This document shows, in pieces, positions 47,442-57,327 of a stretch of DNA of 64,000 nucleotides. Every line of letters begins with the position of its first letter. Within the stretch, counting starts at the first letter, position 1. The DNA comes from Caldicellulosiruptor saccharolyticus DSM 8903. Its GTDB lineage: Bacteria > Bacillota > Thermoanaerobacteria > Caldicellulosiruptorales > Caldicellulosiruptoraceae. A model generated the notes under the pieces. That model searched no databases. It saw only the letters and a list, made by a program, of their open reading frames with translations, and was not told the DNA's origin. The position numbers were made by a program, and so were the translations under genes. The DNA is taken from assembly GCF_000016545.1 (NCBI RefSeq), contig NC_009437.1:2906276-2970275 (forward strand). The letters run 5' to 3'.

Positions 47442-48293
47442 TTATGGCATGAGTATTGAGATGATCTTTTCAAGTTCCTCTTCACTGCTGAATTCTATCT
47501 CAATCTTTCCTTTTTTCTTTTTCTTATGAATCTTGACCTTTAGCCCAAATAGCTTCATAAGATTTTCCTCTAACTCTTTTAGGACCTCATTCTCAACCTC
47601 ATCCTTCTTTTGTTTGTCTTTTGCCTTTACAATCTCTTCAAGTTCTCTCACACTTAAATCCTTTTCAACTACAAGCTTTGCCAAGTTCTCTCTTTCAGTA
47701 TCATTTTCAACAGACAAAAGTACTTTAGCATGACCTTCAGAAATCTTGCCTTCAATTATCATCTGCAATATATTCTGACCAATATTTAATATTCTCAAAG
47801 TATTTGCAATCTTTGACCTTGAAATTCCAATTCTCTTTGCAAGTTCTTCTTGTGTATAACCATGTTCATCAATAAGCTTTTTATAAGCAAGCGCTTCTTC
47901 ATATGGGTTTAAATCTTTTCGTTGAATATTTTCAATGAGTGCAACCTCAGTTGGATTTGTATAGTTGCGAACAATACAAGGAACCTTTTGAAGCCCTGCA
48001 ATTTTACAAGCCCTAAGTCTTCTCTCGCCAGCAATGAGTACATATTTATCTCCTTCTCTTCTCACAACAAGAGGTTGAATGAGTCCCACATTTTTAATCG
48101 ACTGAGCAAGCTCTTCAATTTCATTATCATCAAAAATCTTTCTTGGCTGTTCGTTTGAAGTTAAAATTTTGTCAATCTCAATCTCTTCTATTCTCTCATC
48201 ATTAGTAGCCTGTATATCATCTATACTTTCATCAAAATTCTGCACTCTGTCATCAAATAGGGCATCAAGGCCCTTCCCAAGCCGTTTTTTCAT
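47442..48293 (-). CDS. parB: chromosome partitioning protein ParB/Spo0J
   Basis: A 283-residue CTP-dependent DNA clamp that loads at parS and spreads. The N-terminal CTPase domain has the ParB boxes (SNEQPRKIFDDNEIEELA, and LIAGERRLRACKIAGL with the GERRxRA nucleotide motif near 90). A central helix-turn-helix lies at about 135-155 (YTQEELAKRIGISRSKIANT), and a C-terminal dimerisation domain follows. It is 18 bases downstream of the parA gene and the pair is flanked by two parS sites. A paralogue, noc, lies at 52.2 kb. Confidence 0.96.
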   Translation of the reverse strand: MKKRLGKGLDALFDDRVQNFDESIDDIQATNDERIEEIEIDKILTSNEQPRKIFDDNEIEELAQSIKNVGLIQPLVVRREGDKYVLIAGERRLRACKIAGLQKVPCIVRNYTNPTEVALIENIQRKDLNPYEEALAYKKLIDEHGYTQEELAKRIGISRSKIANTLRILNIGQNILQMIIEGKISEGHAKVLLSVENDTERENLAKLVVEKDLSVRELEEIVKAKDKQKKDEVENEVLKELEENLMKLFGLKVKIHKKKKKGKIEIEFSSEEELEKIISILMP

Positions 48294-48311
48294 AAAAATA
48301 CACCTCTTTCA

Positions 48312-49082
48312 TTAACTCTTCTTCACTTTATTTAGGTACTCATCAGCAAGTTCTATATATGCACGTGCTCCTTTTGAATCCGGGTCATAAAAAATCCCTG
48401 GAAGTCCAAACGAAGGTGCTTCTGAAAGTCTTACATTCCTTGGAATAATACTCAAAAAGACCTTCTCACCAAAATATTTTTTTACTTCTTCCACAACCTC
48501 TAGTGAAAGATTTGTCCTTGAGTCAAACATTGTCAAAACTACACCATCAATCTCAAGATGCTTGTTCAGATGTTTTCTTACAAGGTTTATTGTACTTGAA
48601 AGCTGAGAAAGCCCCTCTAAGGCATAGTACTCGCACTGAATAGGTATTACGACAGAATCAGACGCAGCAAGAGCATTTAAGGTCAAAAGTCCTAAGGAAG
48701 GTGGACAATCAATAAATATGTAATCATATTCACTCTTGACACTCTCAATAGCACTTTTTAACCTATATTCTCTTGCTATCACAGAGACAAGCTCTATCTC
48801 GCTTCCTGCTAAATTCACATTTGAAGGAAGAATATCTAAATTCTCAAATTTATCTTTTATTATAACCTCTTTTATATCAGCACTGCCTATCAGAACATCA
48901 TAAATAGTTTTTTCTAAAGACTTTTTGTCAATCCCAAAACCACTTGTGAGATTGCCCTGTGGGTCACAGTCAACAGCCAAAACCTTTTTTCCCTTTTTAC
49001 TTATTGCAGCAGATAAATTCACACAGGTTGTTGTCTTTCCAACTCCACCTTTTTGATTGACAACTGCCACAACTCTTGCCAT
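48312..49082 (-). CDS. parA: chromosome partitioning ATPase ParA/Soj
   Basis: A 256-residue deviant Walker ATPase. The P-loop NQKGGVGKTTTCVNL is at residues 9-23, Walker A' VDCDPQGNLTSGFG near 40, and Walker B FIDCPPSLG near 125. It moves the origin region by interacting with ParB and can affect DnaA in Firmicutes. It lacks the N-terminal extension of plasmid type Ia ParA, so it is the chromosomal Soj type. A parS site lies about 50 bases upstream of its start. Confidence 0.96.
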   Translation of the reverse strand: MARVVAVVNQKGGVGKTTTCVNLSAAISKKGKKVLAVDCDPQGNLTSGFGIDKKSLEKTIYDVLIGSADIKEVIIKDKFENLDILPSNVNLAGSEIELVSVIAREYRLKSAIESVKSEYDYIFIDCPPSLGLLTLNALAASDSVVIPIQCEYYALEGLSQLSSTINLVRKHLNKHLEIDGVVLTMFDSRTNLSLEVVEEVKKYFGEKVFLSIIPRNVRLSEAPSFGLPGIFYDPDSKGARAYIELADEYLNKVKKS

Positions 49083-49130
49083 CTTTTTTGCGTTTCCTCA
49101 CCACTTTTTAATTAGATTATATCACAAGAA

Positions 49131-49146
49131 TGTTCCACGTGGAACA
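49131..49146. promoter_or_regulatory. parS: parS site upstream of parA
   Basis: A second perfect copy of TGTTCCACGTGGAACA, identical to the one at 47422. Together they bracket the parA-parB pair. Confidence 0.92.
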
Positions 49147-49161
49147 TTATGTATTTATTAT

Positions 49162-49244
49162 TTAACAATTTTTTAACATTTTCAAAACATAGATTTAACC
49201 TAATTTAAACAAAAATTTAACATAAGCTTAATCTAAATTAAACA
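49162..49244 (+). promoter_or_regulatory. array of eight PhoP-box-like hexamers at 11-base spacing
   Basis: Hexamers start at 49162, 49173, 49184, 49195, 49206, 49217, 49228 and 49239: TTAACA, TTAACA, AAAACA, TTAACC, TAAACA, TTAACA, TTAATC, TAAACA. Exact 11-base phasing puts them on one face of the helix. This is the direct-repeat layout bound by PhoP/PhoB-type response regulators. The array ends 9 bases before the -10 element of the pstS-phoA promoter. Confidence 0.75.
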
Positions 49245-49253
49245 AATGACTAC

Positions 49254-49259
49254 TATACT
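49254..49259 (+). promoter_or_regulatory. -10 element of the pstS-phoA promoter
   Basis: TATACT with no good -35 at the normal distance; the position is occupied by the last PhoP-like hexamers. This is the usual arrangement for an activator-dependent promoter. Confidence 0.6.
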
Positions 49260-49297
49260 GTAAATTGATAAAACCAAACCGAGGAGGGGTTCTTAAG

Positions 49298-50443
49298 ATG
49301 AAAAGTTTTAAGATTTCAAAAAAACTGTTTTCAGCTTTGATTTTAACTTGTTTTGCGATGTCAATTTTACTAACAGGTATCTTTGCATTTGGTCAGTCAC
49401 TTTTTGTTAAGTCAAAGTCACTTCCAATAACTGTATCACACAAACAGATTATAATCACATTTTCTCAAGAGATTTCAAAAGGTCCGAATTTCGGAAATAT
49501 AGTGCTTCTAAAAAATAAAAAAACCAAGGTTCCAATTTCAGCATCTATATCTGCAAACAAGCTTGTTGTTGCCATCAAACAATCACTTGTCGCAAAAGCA
49601 CAGTACCAACTTACAGTTCCTGCAAATGCTGTTAAAGGCTCGCAAGGAGGTTCAAATTCAGAGCTAAAATTTTCATTTATTCCACAGTCAACATCAGCAA
49701 ATCTTTCTGGAAGAATACTCATTGCAGGTTCAACATCTGTTCAGCCACTTGCCGATGAGCTTGCTAAGTACTTCATGCAGCAAAATCCAAAGATTTCTAT
49801 TGAGGTTCAAGGTGGAGGGTCATCTGTTGGTATAAAATCCGCTATCCAAAGCATTGTTGATATTGGAACATCATCAAGGGAACTTACAGAGGATGAGACA
49901 AGGCAGCTTTCCGCAAAAGGTTGGCAGCAGATAAAGATTGCAGAAGATGGAATAGCAGTAATTGTTCACAAGACAAATCCAGTTTCTAACTTGAGTATTG
50001 AGCAAATTAGAGACATATTCTCTGGCAAAATTAAAAACTGGAAAGAGGTTGGCGGTAAAAACGCTCCTATTGTAGTTGTTACACGTGAGGAAGGTTCAGG
50101 TACAAGAGGAGCATTTGAAGAGATAGTTATGGGCAAAGCAAAGATAACAGACTCGGCAATTGTCCAGCCATCAACAGGTGCTGTCAAAACAACTGTATCA
50201 CAGGATGAAAATGCAATAGGATTTATCTCACTTGGGGTTTTAGACAGCACAGTAAAAGGTGTAAAGGTTGATGGAGTTGAGCCAACTGAGAAAAATGTAA
50301 AGCTTGGAAAGTACAAAGTTAAAAGGCCATTCCTCTTCTTAGTATCAAAGAATCCAAGTAGAGTGACAAAAGCATTTGTAGACTTTGTACTATCAGATGA
50401 AGGTCAGGCAATTGTCGCAAAGAATTATATTTCTGTTAAATAA
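49298..50443 (+). CDS. pstS: PstS-like phosphate-binding protein with N-terminal Ig-like domain
   Basis: A 381-residue secreted phosphate receptor. The signal peptide covers about 1-33 (KKLFSALILTCFAMSILL), without a lipobox Cys. An Ig-like domain (about 38-130; LPITVSHKQIIITFSQEI, ending in YQLTVPANAVKG) comes before the PstS fold. Phosphate-contact motifs follow: AGSTSVQPLADELAKYF, GGGSSVGIKSA, GTSSREL and TREEGSGTRGAF. Start at 49298 is preferred over 49265 because of GAGGAGGGG. The Ig-like module may hold the protein in the cell wall. It is co-transcribed with phoA behind the Pho-box array; pstCAB is not in the window. Confidence 0.9.
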   Translation: MKSFKISKKLFSALILTCFAMSILLTGIFAFGQSLFVKSKSLPITVSHKQIIITFSQEISKGPNFGNIVLLKNKKTKVPISASISANKLVVAIKQSLVAKAQYQLTVPANAVKGSQGGSNSELKFSFIPQSTSANLSGRILIAGSTSVQPLADELAKYFMQQNPKISIEVQGGGSSVGIKSAIQSIVDIGTSSRELTEDETRQLSAKGWQQIKIAEDGIAVIVHKTNPVSNLSIEQIRDIFSGKIKNWKEVGGKNAPIVVVTREEGSGTRGAFEEIVMGKAKITDSAIVQPSTGAVKTTVSQDENAIGFISLGVLDSTVKGVKVDGVEPTEKNVKLGKYKVKRPFLFLVSKNPSRVTKAFVDFVLSDEGQAIVAKNYISVK

Positions 50444-50480
50444 AAAAATAGCAGGATAGAAGGGAGGACATTCTATTAGT

Positions 50481-52124
50481 ATGAAAAAATTTTTTAAATC
50501 TAAAAAGGCTTCTATAATCTCGTTACTTCTTATTCTCTGCCTTGTTTTTAGCACCCTTGTCTTTGCAAGCCAAGACAGTAACAAACAGTCCAACAAAGTT
50601 AAAAACGTAATACTCATGATACCAGATGGCATGACAATAGCTCACACCACTTTGGCAAGATGGTATCAAGGCGGAGAACCTCTTTCAATGGATGAGATAG
50701 CATGTGGGCTTGTGAGAACATACTCAGCAAACAACCCAATAACTGACTCAGCACCAGCTGCAACAGCATATGCGACAGGATACAAAACACAAAACAGATA
50801 TCTTTCCATCTACCCGGAGATTGCTTCAATGCCAGGTGTTGGCCAGGTTGAAGAAAAAGACTTCTTCAAACCAATTGTGACAATCTTAGAAGCAGCAAAA
50901 AAGTTTGGAAAGTCAACAGGCCTTGTTGTAACTTGTCAATTTCCTCATGCAACCCCTGCAGCTTTTGCAGCGCATACAGATAATAGGAATGACTACGAAA
51001 GTATAGCTGAACAAATGGTTTACAATCAGGTTGATGTGGTACTTGGTGGTGGGTGGAAGTATATTGACAAAAATCAAAGAAAAGACAAAGAAGATTTAGT
51101 TCAGTATTTAAGAGATAATGGATTTGTTGTAACAACCAAGTGGGAAGATTTGAAAAATGAATCGCCAAGAAAGGTTTGGGGACTTTTTGCTCAAGATGCA
51201 ATGCACTATGAATTTGACAGAAATGGCACAGACAAACCTTCTTTGGCAGAGATGACACAAAAAGCACTGCAGATTTTATCAAAAAATAAAAATGGATTCT
51301 TCTTGATGGTTGAAGGAAGCGAAATAGACTGGGCATCACATGCAAATGACCCAGTTGGTGTTGTCTCAGAGGTGTTGGCATTTGACAAGGCAGTAAAAGT
51401 AGCCTTAGATTTTGCAAAATCAAGAGATGATACAGCAGTAATAATTGCACCAGACCACAACAACGGTGGAATGACCTTAGGAAATTACTCAGCTCAAGTA
51501 GATTCTGTTTTGCTCAATGATTTCTTAAAATATATCAAAAAAGCAAAAAGAACAGGCAGCGGAATTGAAGATTTGCTTGGAAACAACAGAACAGATGAGA
51601 ATATCAAAAAAATAGTTTCACAATATTACGGAGTTGACAATCTCACTCAAGATGAAATAGATGCAATCAAAAAGGCACCAGCAGGAAGGCTTAATTATGT
51701 TCTTGGTCCAATCATCAGCAAGCGTTCATATATCGGCTGGACTACAAATGAGCACACAGGTGAAGACGTCGTACTTTATGCGTATCATCCAAACGGATAC
51801 GTTCCTCATGGTGTTATAGACAACACAGAAGTTTGTGATTATATAGCTGATATTTTGGGAATAGACCTTGGAAGCTTCAATGAAAATAGTTACATCTCAA
51901 ACGTAGACTTAGAAGAAAAAGGTTACAATGTGACAATTGATACAAGCAATCCAAATAATATTCAGCTTGTGATAAGCAGCAAGGGCAAGACATATATTGT
52001 GCCACAAAATAAGAATGCAGTAATTGAAGGAAACAAACAATATACTCTCAAATATGTTAGTGCGTATATTACAAGTGCAAAGAGATTCTTTGTGTCAAGT
52101 GAGATAGAAGAAATATTGAAATAG
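50481..52124 (+). CDS. phoA: alkaline phosphatase
   Basis: A 547-residue secreted phosphomonoesterase. Signal peptide at about 1-30 (KASIISLLLILCLVFSTLVF). Metal and catalytic residues: Asp in LMIPDGM, the Ser nucleophile in TDSAPAATAYATG (about 93), EGSEIDWASHAND (about 276), APDHNNGG (about 322), and the His in TNEHTGED (about 423). It releases phosphate from organic esters outside the cell; the PstS-like receptor encoded 37 bases upstream would capture it. A C-terminal beta extension of about 80 residues after the catalytic domain is unassigned. Confidence 0.94.
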   Translation: MKKFFKSKKASIISLLLILCLVFSTLVFASQDSNKQSNKVKNVILMIPDGMTIAHTTLARWYQGGEPLSMDEIACGLVRTYSANNPITDSAPAATAYATGYKTQNRYLSIYPEIASMPGVGQVEEKDFFKPIVTILEAAKKFGKSTGLVVTCQFPHATPAAFAAHTDNRNDYESIAEQMVYNQVDVVLGGGWKYIDKNQRKDKEDLVQYLRDNGFVVTTKWEDLKNESPRKVWGLFAQDAMHYEFDRNGTDKPSLAEMTQKALQILSKNKNGFFLMVEGSEIDWASHANDPVGVVSEVLAFDKAVKVALDFAKSRDDTAVIIAPDHNNGGMTLGNYSAQVDSVLLNDFLKYIKKAKRTGSGIEDLLGNNRTDENIKKIVSQYYGVDNLTQDEIDAIKKAPAGRLNYVLGPIISKRSYIGWTTNEHTGEDVVLYAYHPNGYVPHGVIDNTEVCDYIADILGIDLGSFNENSYISNVDLEEKGYNVTIDTSNPNNIQLVISSKGKTYIVPQNKNAVIEGNKQYTLKYVSAYITSAKRFFVSSEIEEILK

Positions 52125-52138
52125 ATTAAAGATAATTT

Positions 52139-52175
52139 GTGCCCTCACAAAAATGTGTGGGGGCACTTTCTTTTT
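52139..52175 (+). terminator. terminator after phoA
   Basis: GTGCCCTCACA pairs with TGTGTGGGGGCAC, followed by TTTCTTTTT. It lies 15 bases beyond the phoA stop and also separates it from the convergent noc gene. Confidence 0.8.
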
Positions 52176-52195
52176 AAAAAAAATACCTCCTCATA

Positions 52196-53071
52196 TTACG
52201 AGGAGGTCTGCGGGGATTTTTTATTTATTCTAACGATTATTTCGTAGTATGCTTCAGTTTTATTTTCTTTTATATCATAATTTATATCAGTCTTTTGGAA
52301 AATTTTCAAGGCCTTTTTTATGGTATTGTAAATAACCCTACAATCATTCATTGAAACCTTAATTGCTTTTCCATTTTTTGTTACTTTCTTATTGTTAAGG
52401 TACTCTGAAATTAGTCTTTCGGTCTGAGCAACTGTGAGTCCATTTTCAATTATCTTTGGAATTATGTATTTCATATCTTCCTCTGATTCAAGCTTCAAAA
52501 GAGCTCTTGCATGTCGCTCAGACAGCTCATTTTCACGAATTATCCAACGAACATCAGGAGGAAGTGACAAAAGCCTTATCTTGTTTGCAATAGCACTTTG
52601 TGTCTTGCCAACTCGTTTTGCTATCTCAACCTGAGTTAAGCCAAACTCTTCTATAAGCTGTTTGTAACCTTGCGCCTCTTCAAAAAAATCAAGGTCCTGA
52701 CGCTGGATGTTCTCTATAAGCGCCAATATTGCACTTTCAATGTCTGTGACATTTATGACAATTGCTTTAATCTTATCAAAACCAAGATGTTTACAAGCTC
52801 TAAGTCTTCTCTCACCTGCAATTAAGTAATAAACCTCACCACGTTTTCTCACAATTATTGGCTGCAAAAGCCCATAATTTTTTATTGACTCAGCAAGCCC
52901 TTCGATAAGCTTTTCATCAAAATTAGTCCTCGGCTGAAAAGGATTTGGCAAAACCTTATTTATAGGTATCATCTCAATAGTATAAAGCTCTTTTTCCATA
53001 TCCAACTTGTTTGTTTGCCTAATTAAAAGTGAAAACAACTTTACAAAGCCCCTTCCTTTTTTATTCAACAT
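52196..53071 (-). CDS. noc: nucleoid occlusion protein Noc (ParB paralogue)
   Basis: A 291-residue ParB-family protein. The CTPase part has PNPFQPRTNFDEKLIEGLAE and LIAGERRLRACKHLGF, and a helix-turn-helix follows (LTQVEIAKRVGKTQSAIANK). Identity as Noc rests mainly on its place directly downstream of rsmG, the same as in B. subtilis. Noc binds chromosomal sites and the membrane to keep division away from the nucleoid. The N-terminal 25 residues (including VKLFSLLIRQTNKL) form an amphipathic helix that fits the membrane-binding element of Noc. Confidence 0.88.
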   Translation of the reverse strand: MLNKKGRGFVKLFSLLIRQTNKLDMEKELYTIEMIPINKVLPNPFQPRTNFDEKLIEGLAESIKNYGLLQPIIVRKRGEVYYLIAGERRLRACKHLGFDKIKAIVINVTDIESAILALIENIQRQDLDFFEEAQGYKQLIEEFGLTQVEIAKRVGKTQSAIANKIRLLSLPPDVRWIIRENELSERHARALLKLESEEDMKYIIPKIIENGLTVAQTERLISEYLNNKKVTKNGKAIKVSMNDCRVIYNTIKKALKIFQKTDINYDIKENKTEAYYEIIVRINKKSPQTSS

Positions 53072-53167
53072 TTTCTGCTAATAATATTTCTACTTCAATT
53101 TAAATTTTCCTTCTTTTTATTTCAAGATTTTTCAGACATTTTCAATCATATTTTGACAAATTTTTTA

Positions 53168-53884
53168 TCAACTAAGGGGCTTTTTTATTATTTGCTTTGT
53201 TTTTCTGGGAAACTCAATCGGAGTTTGTCGCAATTTTCTTATGACAATTATACTTCTTTTTTCATCTGATTCTGGCAATGTGAATTTTTCAATCTTCTCT
53301 ATCTCACCACCAAGCATTGCAATTGCATTTTTGGCGCTCTCAAGCTCATCCTCACATTCAAAACCTTTCTGGGCCAAAAAAGCTCCACCAATCTTCAAAA
53401 GAGGAAGCGCATATTCGCAAAGCACATTTAGTTTGTCCACAGCTCTTGCAAACGCAAAGTCAAAACTCTCTCTAAACTCAACCTCTTTCCCAAGTTCTTC
53501 TGCTCTTTGGCAGACAACTTCAATGCCAGATAAACCCAAATGGTCTTTTGCCTCATTCATAAAATTGCACTTCTTTTTGTTGGAATCATTTAAAACCAAG
53601 CTTATACTTGGTTTTGCAATCTTCACAGGGATCCCAGGAACCCCAAAACCAGAACCAATGTCAACTGCACGCACTAATTTTCCATCACTGTTTTGAAGAA
53701 ACCTTATCAAAGAAAGTGAGTCTGCAATGTGTTTTATCACAAACTCATCTTCATTTTCAATTGCTGTGAGATTAAAGTGTTTATTTTTCTCAAGAACTAA
53801 TTTCATAAATCTCAAAAGAAGTTCTTTTACAACAGAACTATTTTTTATGCTATAAAACTCTAAAACTCTATCTAAAAGCTCCAT
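53168..53884 (-). CDS. rsmG: 16S rRNA (guanine527-N7)-methyltransferase RsmG
   Basis: A 238-residue SAM-dependent enzyme that methylates G527 of 16S rRNA. SAM-binding motif [20 protein letters not shown] near residue 68, and the family sequence [20 protein letters not shown] near 35. The start at 53884 gives the standard family length and has GGGGCAAAGG just upstream; a longer in-frame version starting at 53959 would overlap the mnmG gene by 29 bases. Confidence 0.94.
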
Positions 53885-53930
53885 TTTTGCCTTTGCCCCT
53901 TTTAAAAATTTAAAACTGACAACGAGCATT

Positions 53931-55811
53931 CTATTTAGAACCTTTTTTTGCTTGCTCAAGCCAGATTAAAAGCACCGAAATATCAGCAGGCGACACACCA
54001 GATATTCTTGATGCTTGGCCAATCGAAGCAGGTCTTATTTGAGAAAGCTTTTGTTTTGCCTCAGTTGAAAGACCAGAAATCTGATTATAGTCAACCCACT
54101 CAGGAATCTTTTTGTTCTCAAGCTTTTTGAACTGTTCAATTTGCTGTAGCTGTTTTTTGATATATCCCTCATACTTTATCTCAATTTCAACCTCTTCCTT
54201 CACAGAACGTGGCAAGTCCGGCCGCTGAGGGTCAATCTCGCGCAAAGCTTCATATGAAAGCTCGGGCCTTTTCAAAAGCTCTGATAGCTTTACACCTGTT
54301 GAAATAGGCGACGAACCATGTTCAATTAAAAATTTGTTCACCTTATCACTTGGTGCAATCACGGTCTTTTTTAAACGCTCTATCTCATCTTCAATCATTT
54401 TTTTCTTTTTCAAAAATTTCTCATATCTTTCCTGTGATATAAGCCCAATTCTATACCCAATCTCTGTAAGCCTCAAATCAGCATTGTCCTGACGCAAAAT
54501 GAGTCTATATTCAGCCCTTGATGTCATGATTCTGTAAGGTTCATTTGTGCCTTTTGTTACAAGATCATCTATCAAAACACCAATATATGCCTGAGACCTG
54601 TCTAAAACCAGCATCTCTTTTCCTTTTACATACATCGCAGCGTTAATCCCAGCGATGATTCCTTGTGCTGCTGCCTCTTCATACCCAGAGGTTCCGTTTA
54701 TCTGGCCTGCTGAGAAAAGTCCTTTGATTTTCTTAAACTGCAAAGTAGCCTCAAGCTGCAACGGATTTATGCAGTCATATTCAATTGCATATGCAGGGCG
54801 CATTATCTGCACATTTTCAAGGCCAATCACGCTTCTGTACATCTTAATCTGAACATCTTCTGGCAACGACGAAGACATTCCTTGAACGTACATTTCCTCA
54901 GTATCTCGTCCCATTGGTTCGATGAACACCTGATGCCTTGGCTTGTCTGCAAACCTTACAACCTTGTCTTCAATAGAAGGACAGTACCTTGGCCCAACAC
55001 CCTGAATAAGCCCTGTAAAAAGTGGTGCGCGGTGAAGATTTTCTCTTATTATTCTATGAGTCTCCTCTGTTGTATATGTCAAATAGCAAGGGACTTGCTC
55101 TATTTCCAGTGTCTCGTGTTCAAACGAAAATGGAGTTATAACCTCATCACCGAGCTGTATTTGCATCTTTGAAAAGTCCAAAGACCTTCTGTGCACCCTT
55201 GCAGGAGTACCTGTTTTGAACCTCATCATTTCAATCCCAAGCTTTTTGAGACTTTCTGTAAGATACTTAGCTGGGTGCATACCATCAGGCCCACCATCAT
55301 ACACAGTCTCACCTATTATAATTCTGCCACCAAGAAATGTGCCAGTGGCAAGCACAACCGCTTTCGCCCTAAAAATTGCACCAGTTGTGAGCTTTACACC
55401 AGTGACTTTGCCATCCTCAACCAAAATATCACAAACCTCGCCCTGTCTGATGTCAAGGTTTGGTTGGCTCTCGAGCACCCTTTTCATATACAGTTTGTAT
55501 CTTGCTCTGTCACACTGAGCTCGAAGTGAGTACACAGCAGGACCTTTTGCCCTGTTGAGAATCCTCACCTGAATGGCTGTTGCGTCTGCTGCCTTGCCCA
55601 TCTCACCGCCAAGCGCATCTATCTCACGCACCAAGTGACCTTTTCCAGTGCCGCCTATGCTTGGGTTGCACGGCATATTCCCGATTGAATCTAAGTTTAT
55701 AGCAAACACAATGGTTTTAAGCCCAAGTCTTGCACAAGCCAAGGCAGCCTCACACCCTGCATGACCTGCACCAACAACCACAATGTCATACTCACCCGCA
55801 ACAAATTCCAT
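53931..55811 (-). CDS. mnmG: tRNA uridine 5-carboxymethylaminomethyl modification enzyme MnmG
   Basis: A 626-residue FAD protein that acts with MnmE to install the cmnm5 group on wobble uridine. The FAD motif [20 protein letters not shown] is at residues 10-29. [25 protein letters not shown], the GidA signature, is near 48, and the C-terminal helical tRNA-binding domain ends with [18 protein letters not shown]. Genes for RsmG and MnmE lie on either side in the same order as in other Firmicutes. Confidence 0.97.
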
Positions 55812-55880
55812 TTTTCAGACCTTTCCCCCTTTGAAAACTTTAAAACTCCCAATCCTTCTTCAAAAGCAGAGATTTAACAT

Positions 55881-57248
55881 TTATTTCCCAATACAGAACA
55901 TTGAAAATATCCTATCAACCATGTCTTCTGTGACGTTTTTGCCTGTTATCTGATATATGCTATCAAGTGCGTTTTTGAGGTCAATTGATAGAATGTCAAG
56001 CGGAAAGCTGTAGAGGTTTTGTTTTGCAGAAGTCAAAAACCCTTTTGCCTTTAAAAGAAGTTCTTTGTGCCTCAAATTTGTTATCAGCACTTCATCAAAC
56101 CCTTCAATATTTTGTTCCAAAATAGCCTCTTTTATTGCCTTTTCAACAAGCTCTAAATTCTCATCCTTTGCAATGGAAATGAATATTCCTTCTTTGCCAA
56201 AAAGCTTTTTTATCTCATCCTGTGATATATTTATACCCTTATCCGTTTTGTTTACTAAGATTATATATTTTTTATTTTTTATGCTACTGAAAATCTCAAT
56301 ATCCTCCTTAGTAATCCCATCTGACTCAATCATGAAAATCACAAGATCAGCTCTCTCAACGCTCTTGAGAGTTCTCTCAACACCAATTCTCTCCACAATA
56401 TCCTCCGTCTGCCTCACACCTGCTGTGTCAACAAGGATAATTGGTATTCCCTCGATGTCTAAAACCTCTTCAATTACATCTCTTGTTGTGCCAGGGATGT
56501 CTGTGACAATTGACCTCTCTTCTTTAAGCAGCCTGTTTAAAAGAGAAGACTTTCCAACGTTTGGTCTTCCGACAATTACTGTGTAAATTCCACTTTTTAT
56601 TGCTCTTCCCGTTTCATATGTCTTCAAAAGCCTATATATCATTTCTAAAGCAGTATCAATGCTTTTTTCAATCTCCTGTGGAGATATCTCATCAACCTCG
56701 TGTTCAGAAAAGTCAATTGACGCTTCAATTGAAGATATTAAATTTAGCAAAATCTCTGCTATCTCATCTATCTTTTTGCTAAGAACCCCTTTTAACTGTT
56801 TTGCAGCGTTTTTTTGCAAAAGCTCTGTTTTTGAATTTATTATATCAATTATAGCCTCTGCCTGCGACAGATCAAGCCTGCCGTTTAAAAACGCTCTTTT
56901 TGTAAACTCGCCGGGCATTGCATGGCGTGCCCCATTTTTTATAACCACTTCTAAAATTCTTCTCAAAACAACCATGCCACCGTGAGACTGAATCTCAACA
57001 ACATCTTCACCTGTGTACGAATGAGGCGCTTTGAATTTTATCAAAATGGCCTGGTCAATAAACTCGTCATTGTCATACACCTCAACCAAAGCTGCATATC
57101 TGACAGGTATATCATAAATGCTATTGAATCTTTTACTCTTTATTATTTTCCCTGCAACTTCAATTGAATTCTGCCCAGAGATTCTAATTATCCCAATCCC
57201 GCCAGTGCCAATTGGGGTTGAAATTGCTGCAATTGTATCAAATTCCAT
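55881..57248 (-). CDS. mnmE: tRNA modification GTPase MnmE
   Basis: A 455-residue GTPase partner of MnmG. It starts with a formyl-THF-binding domain (DTIAAISTPIGTGGIGIIRISG). The embedded G domain has G1 GRPNVGKSSLLNRL (about 218), G2 GTTRD, G3 DTAGVR and G4 NKTD. It ends in the invariant FCIGK with the catalytic Cys. ATG at 57248 is chosen over 57287 because AGGGG lies 10 bases upstream and family members begin at this point. Confidence 0.96.
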   Translation of the reverse strand: MEFDTIAAISTPIGTGGIGIIRISGQNSIEVAGKIIKSKRFNSIYDIPVRYAALVEVYDNDEFIDQAILIKFKAPHSYTGEDVVEIQSHGGMVVLRRILEVVIKNGARHAMPGEFTKRAFLNGRLDLSQAEAIIDIINSKTELLQKNAAKQLKGVLSKKIDEIAEILLNLISSIEASIDFSEHEVDEISPQEIEKSIDTALEMIYRLLKTYETGRAIKSGIYTVIVGRPNVGKSSLLNRLLKEERSIVTDIPGTTRDVIEEVLDIEGIPIILVDTAGVRQTEDIVERIGVERTLKSVERADLVIFMIESDGITKEDIEIFSSIKNKKYIILVNKTDKGINISQDEIKKLFGKEGIFISIAKDENLELVEKAIKEAILEQNIEGFDEVLITNLRHKELLLKAKGFLTSAKQNLYSFPLDILSIDLKNALDSIYQITGKNVTEDMVDRIFSMFCIGK

Positions 57249-57290
57249 ATTTACAATACCCCTTTTTTGAAAGTTTTCAAGATACAAACA

Positions 57291-57316
57291 AAGCAGGGTA
57301 AAAACTTACCCTGCTT
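57291..57316 (-). terminator. hairpin between jag and mnmE
   Basis: AAGCAGGGTAA pairs perfectly with TTACCCTGCTT around a 4-base loop; on the minus strand it is followed by TGTTTGT. It would partly separate the rpmH-to-jag transcript from mnmE-mnmG. Confidence 0.7.
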
Positions 57317-57327
57317 CAAGCACTTTT

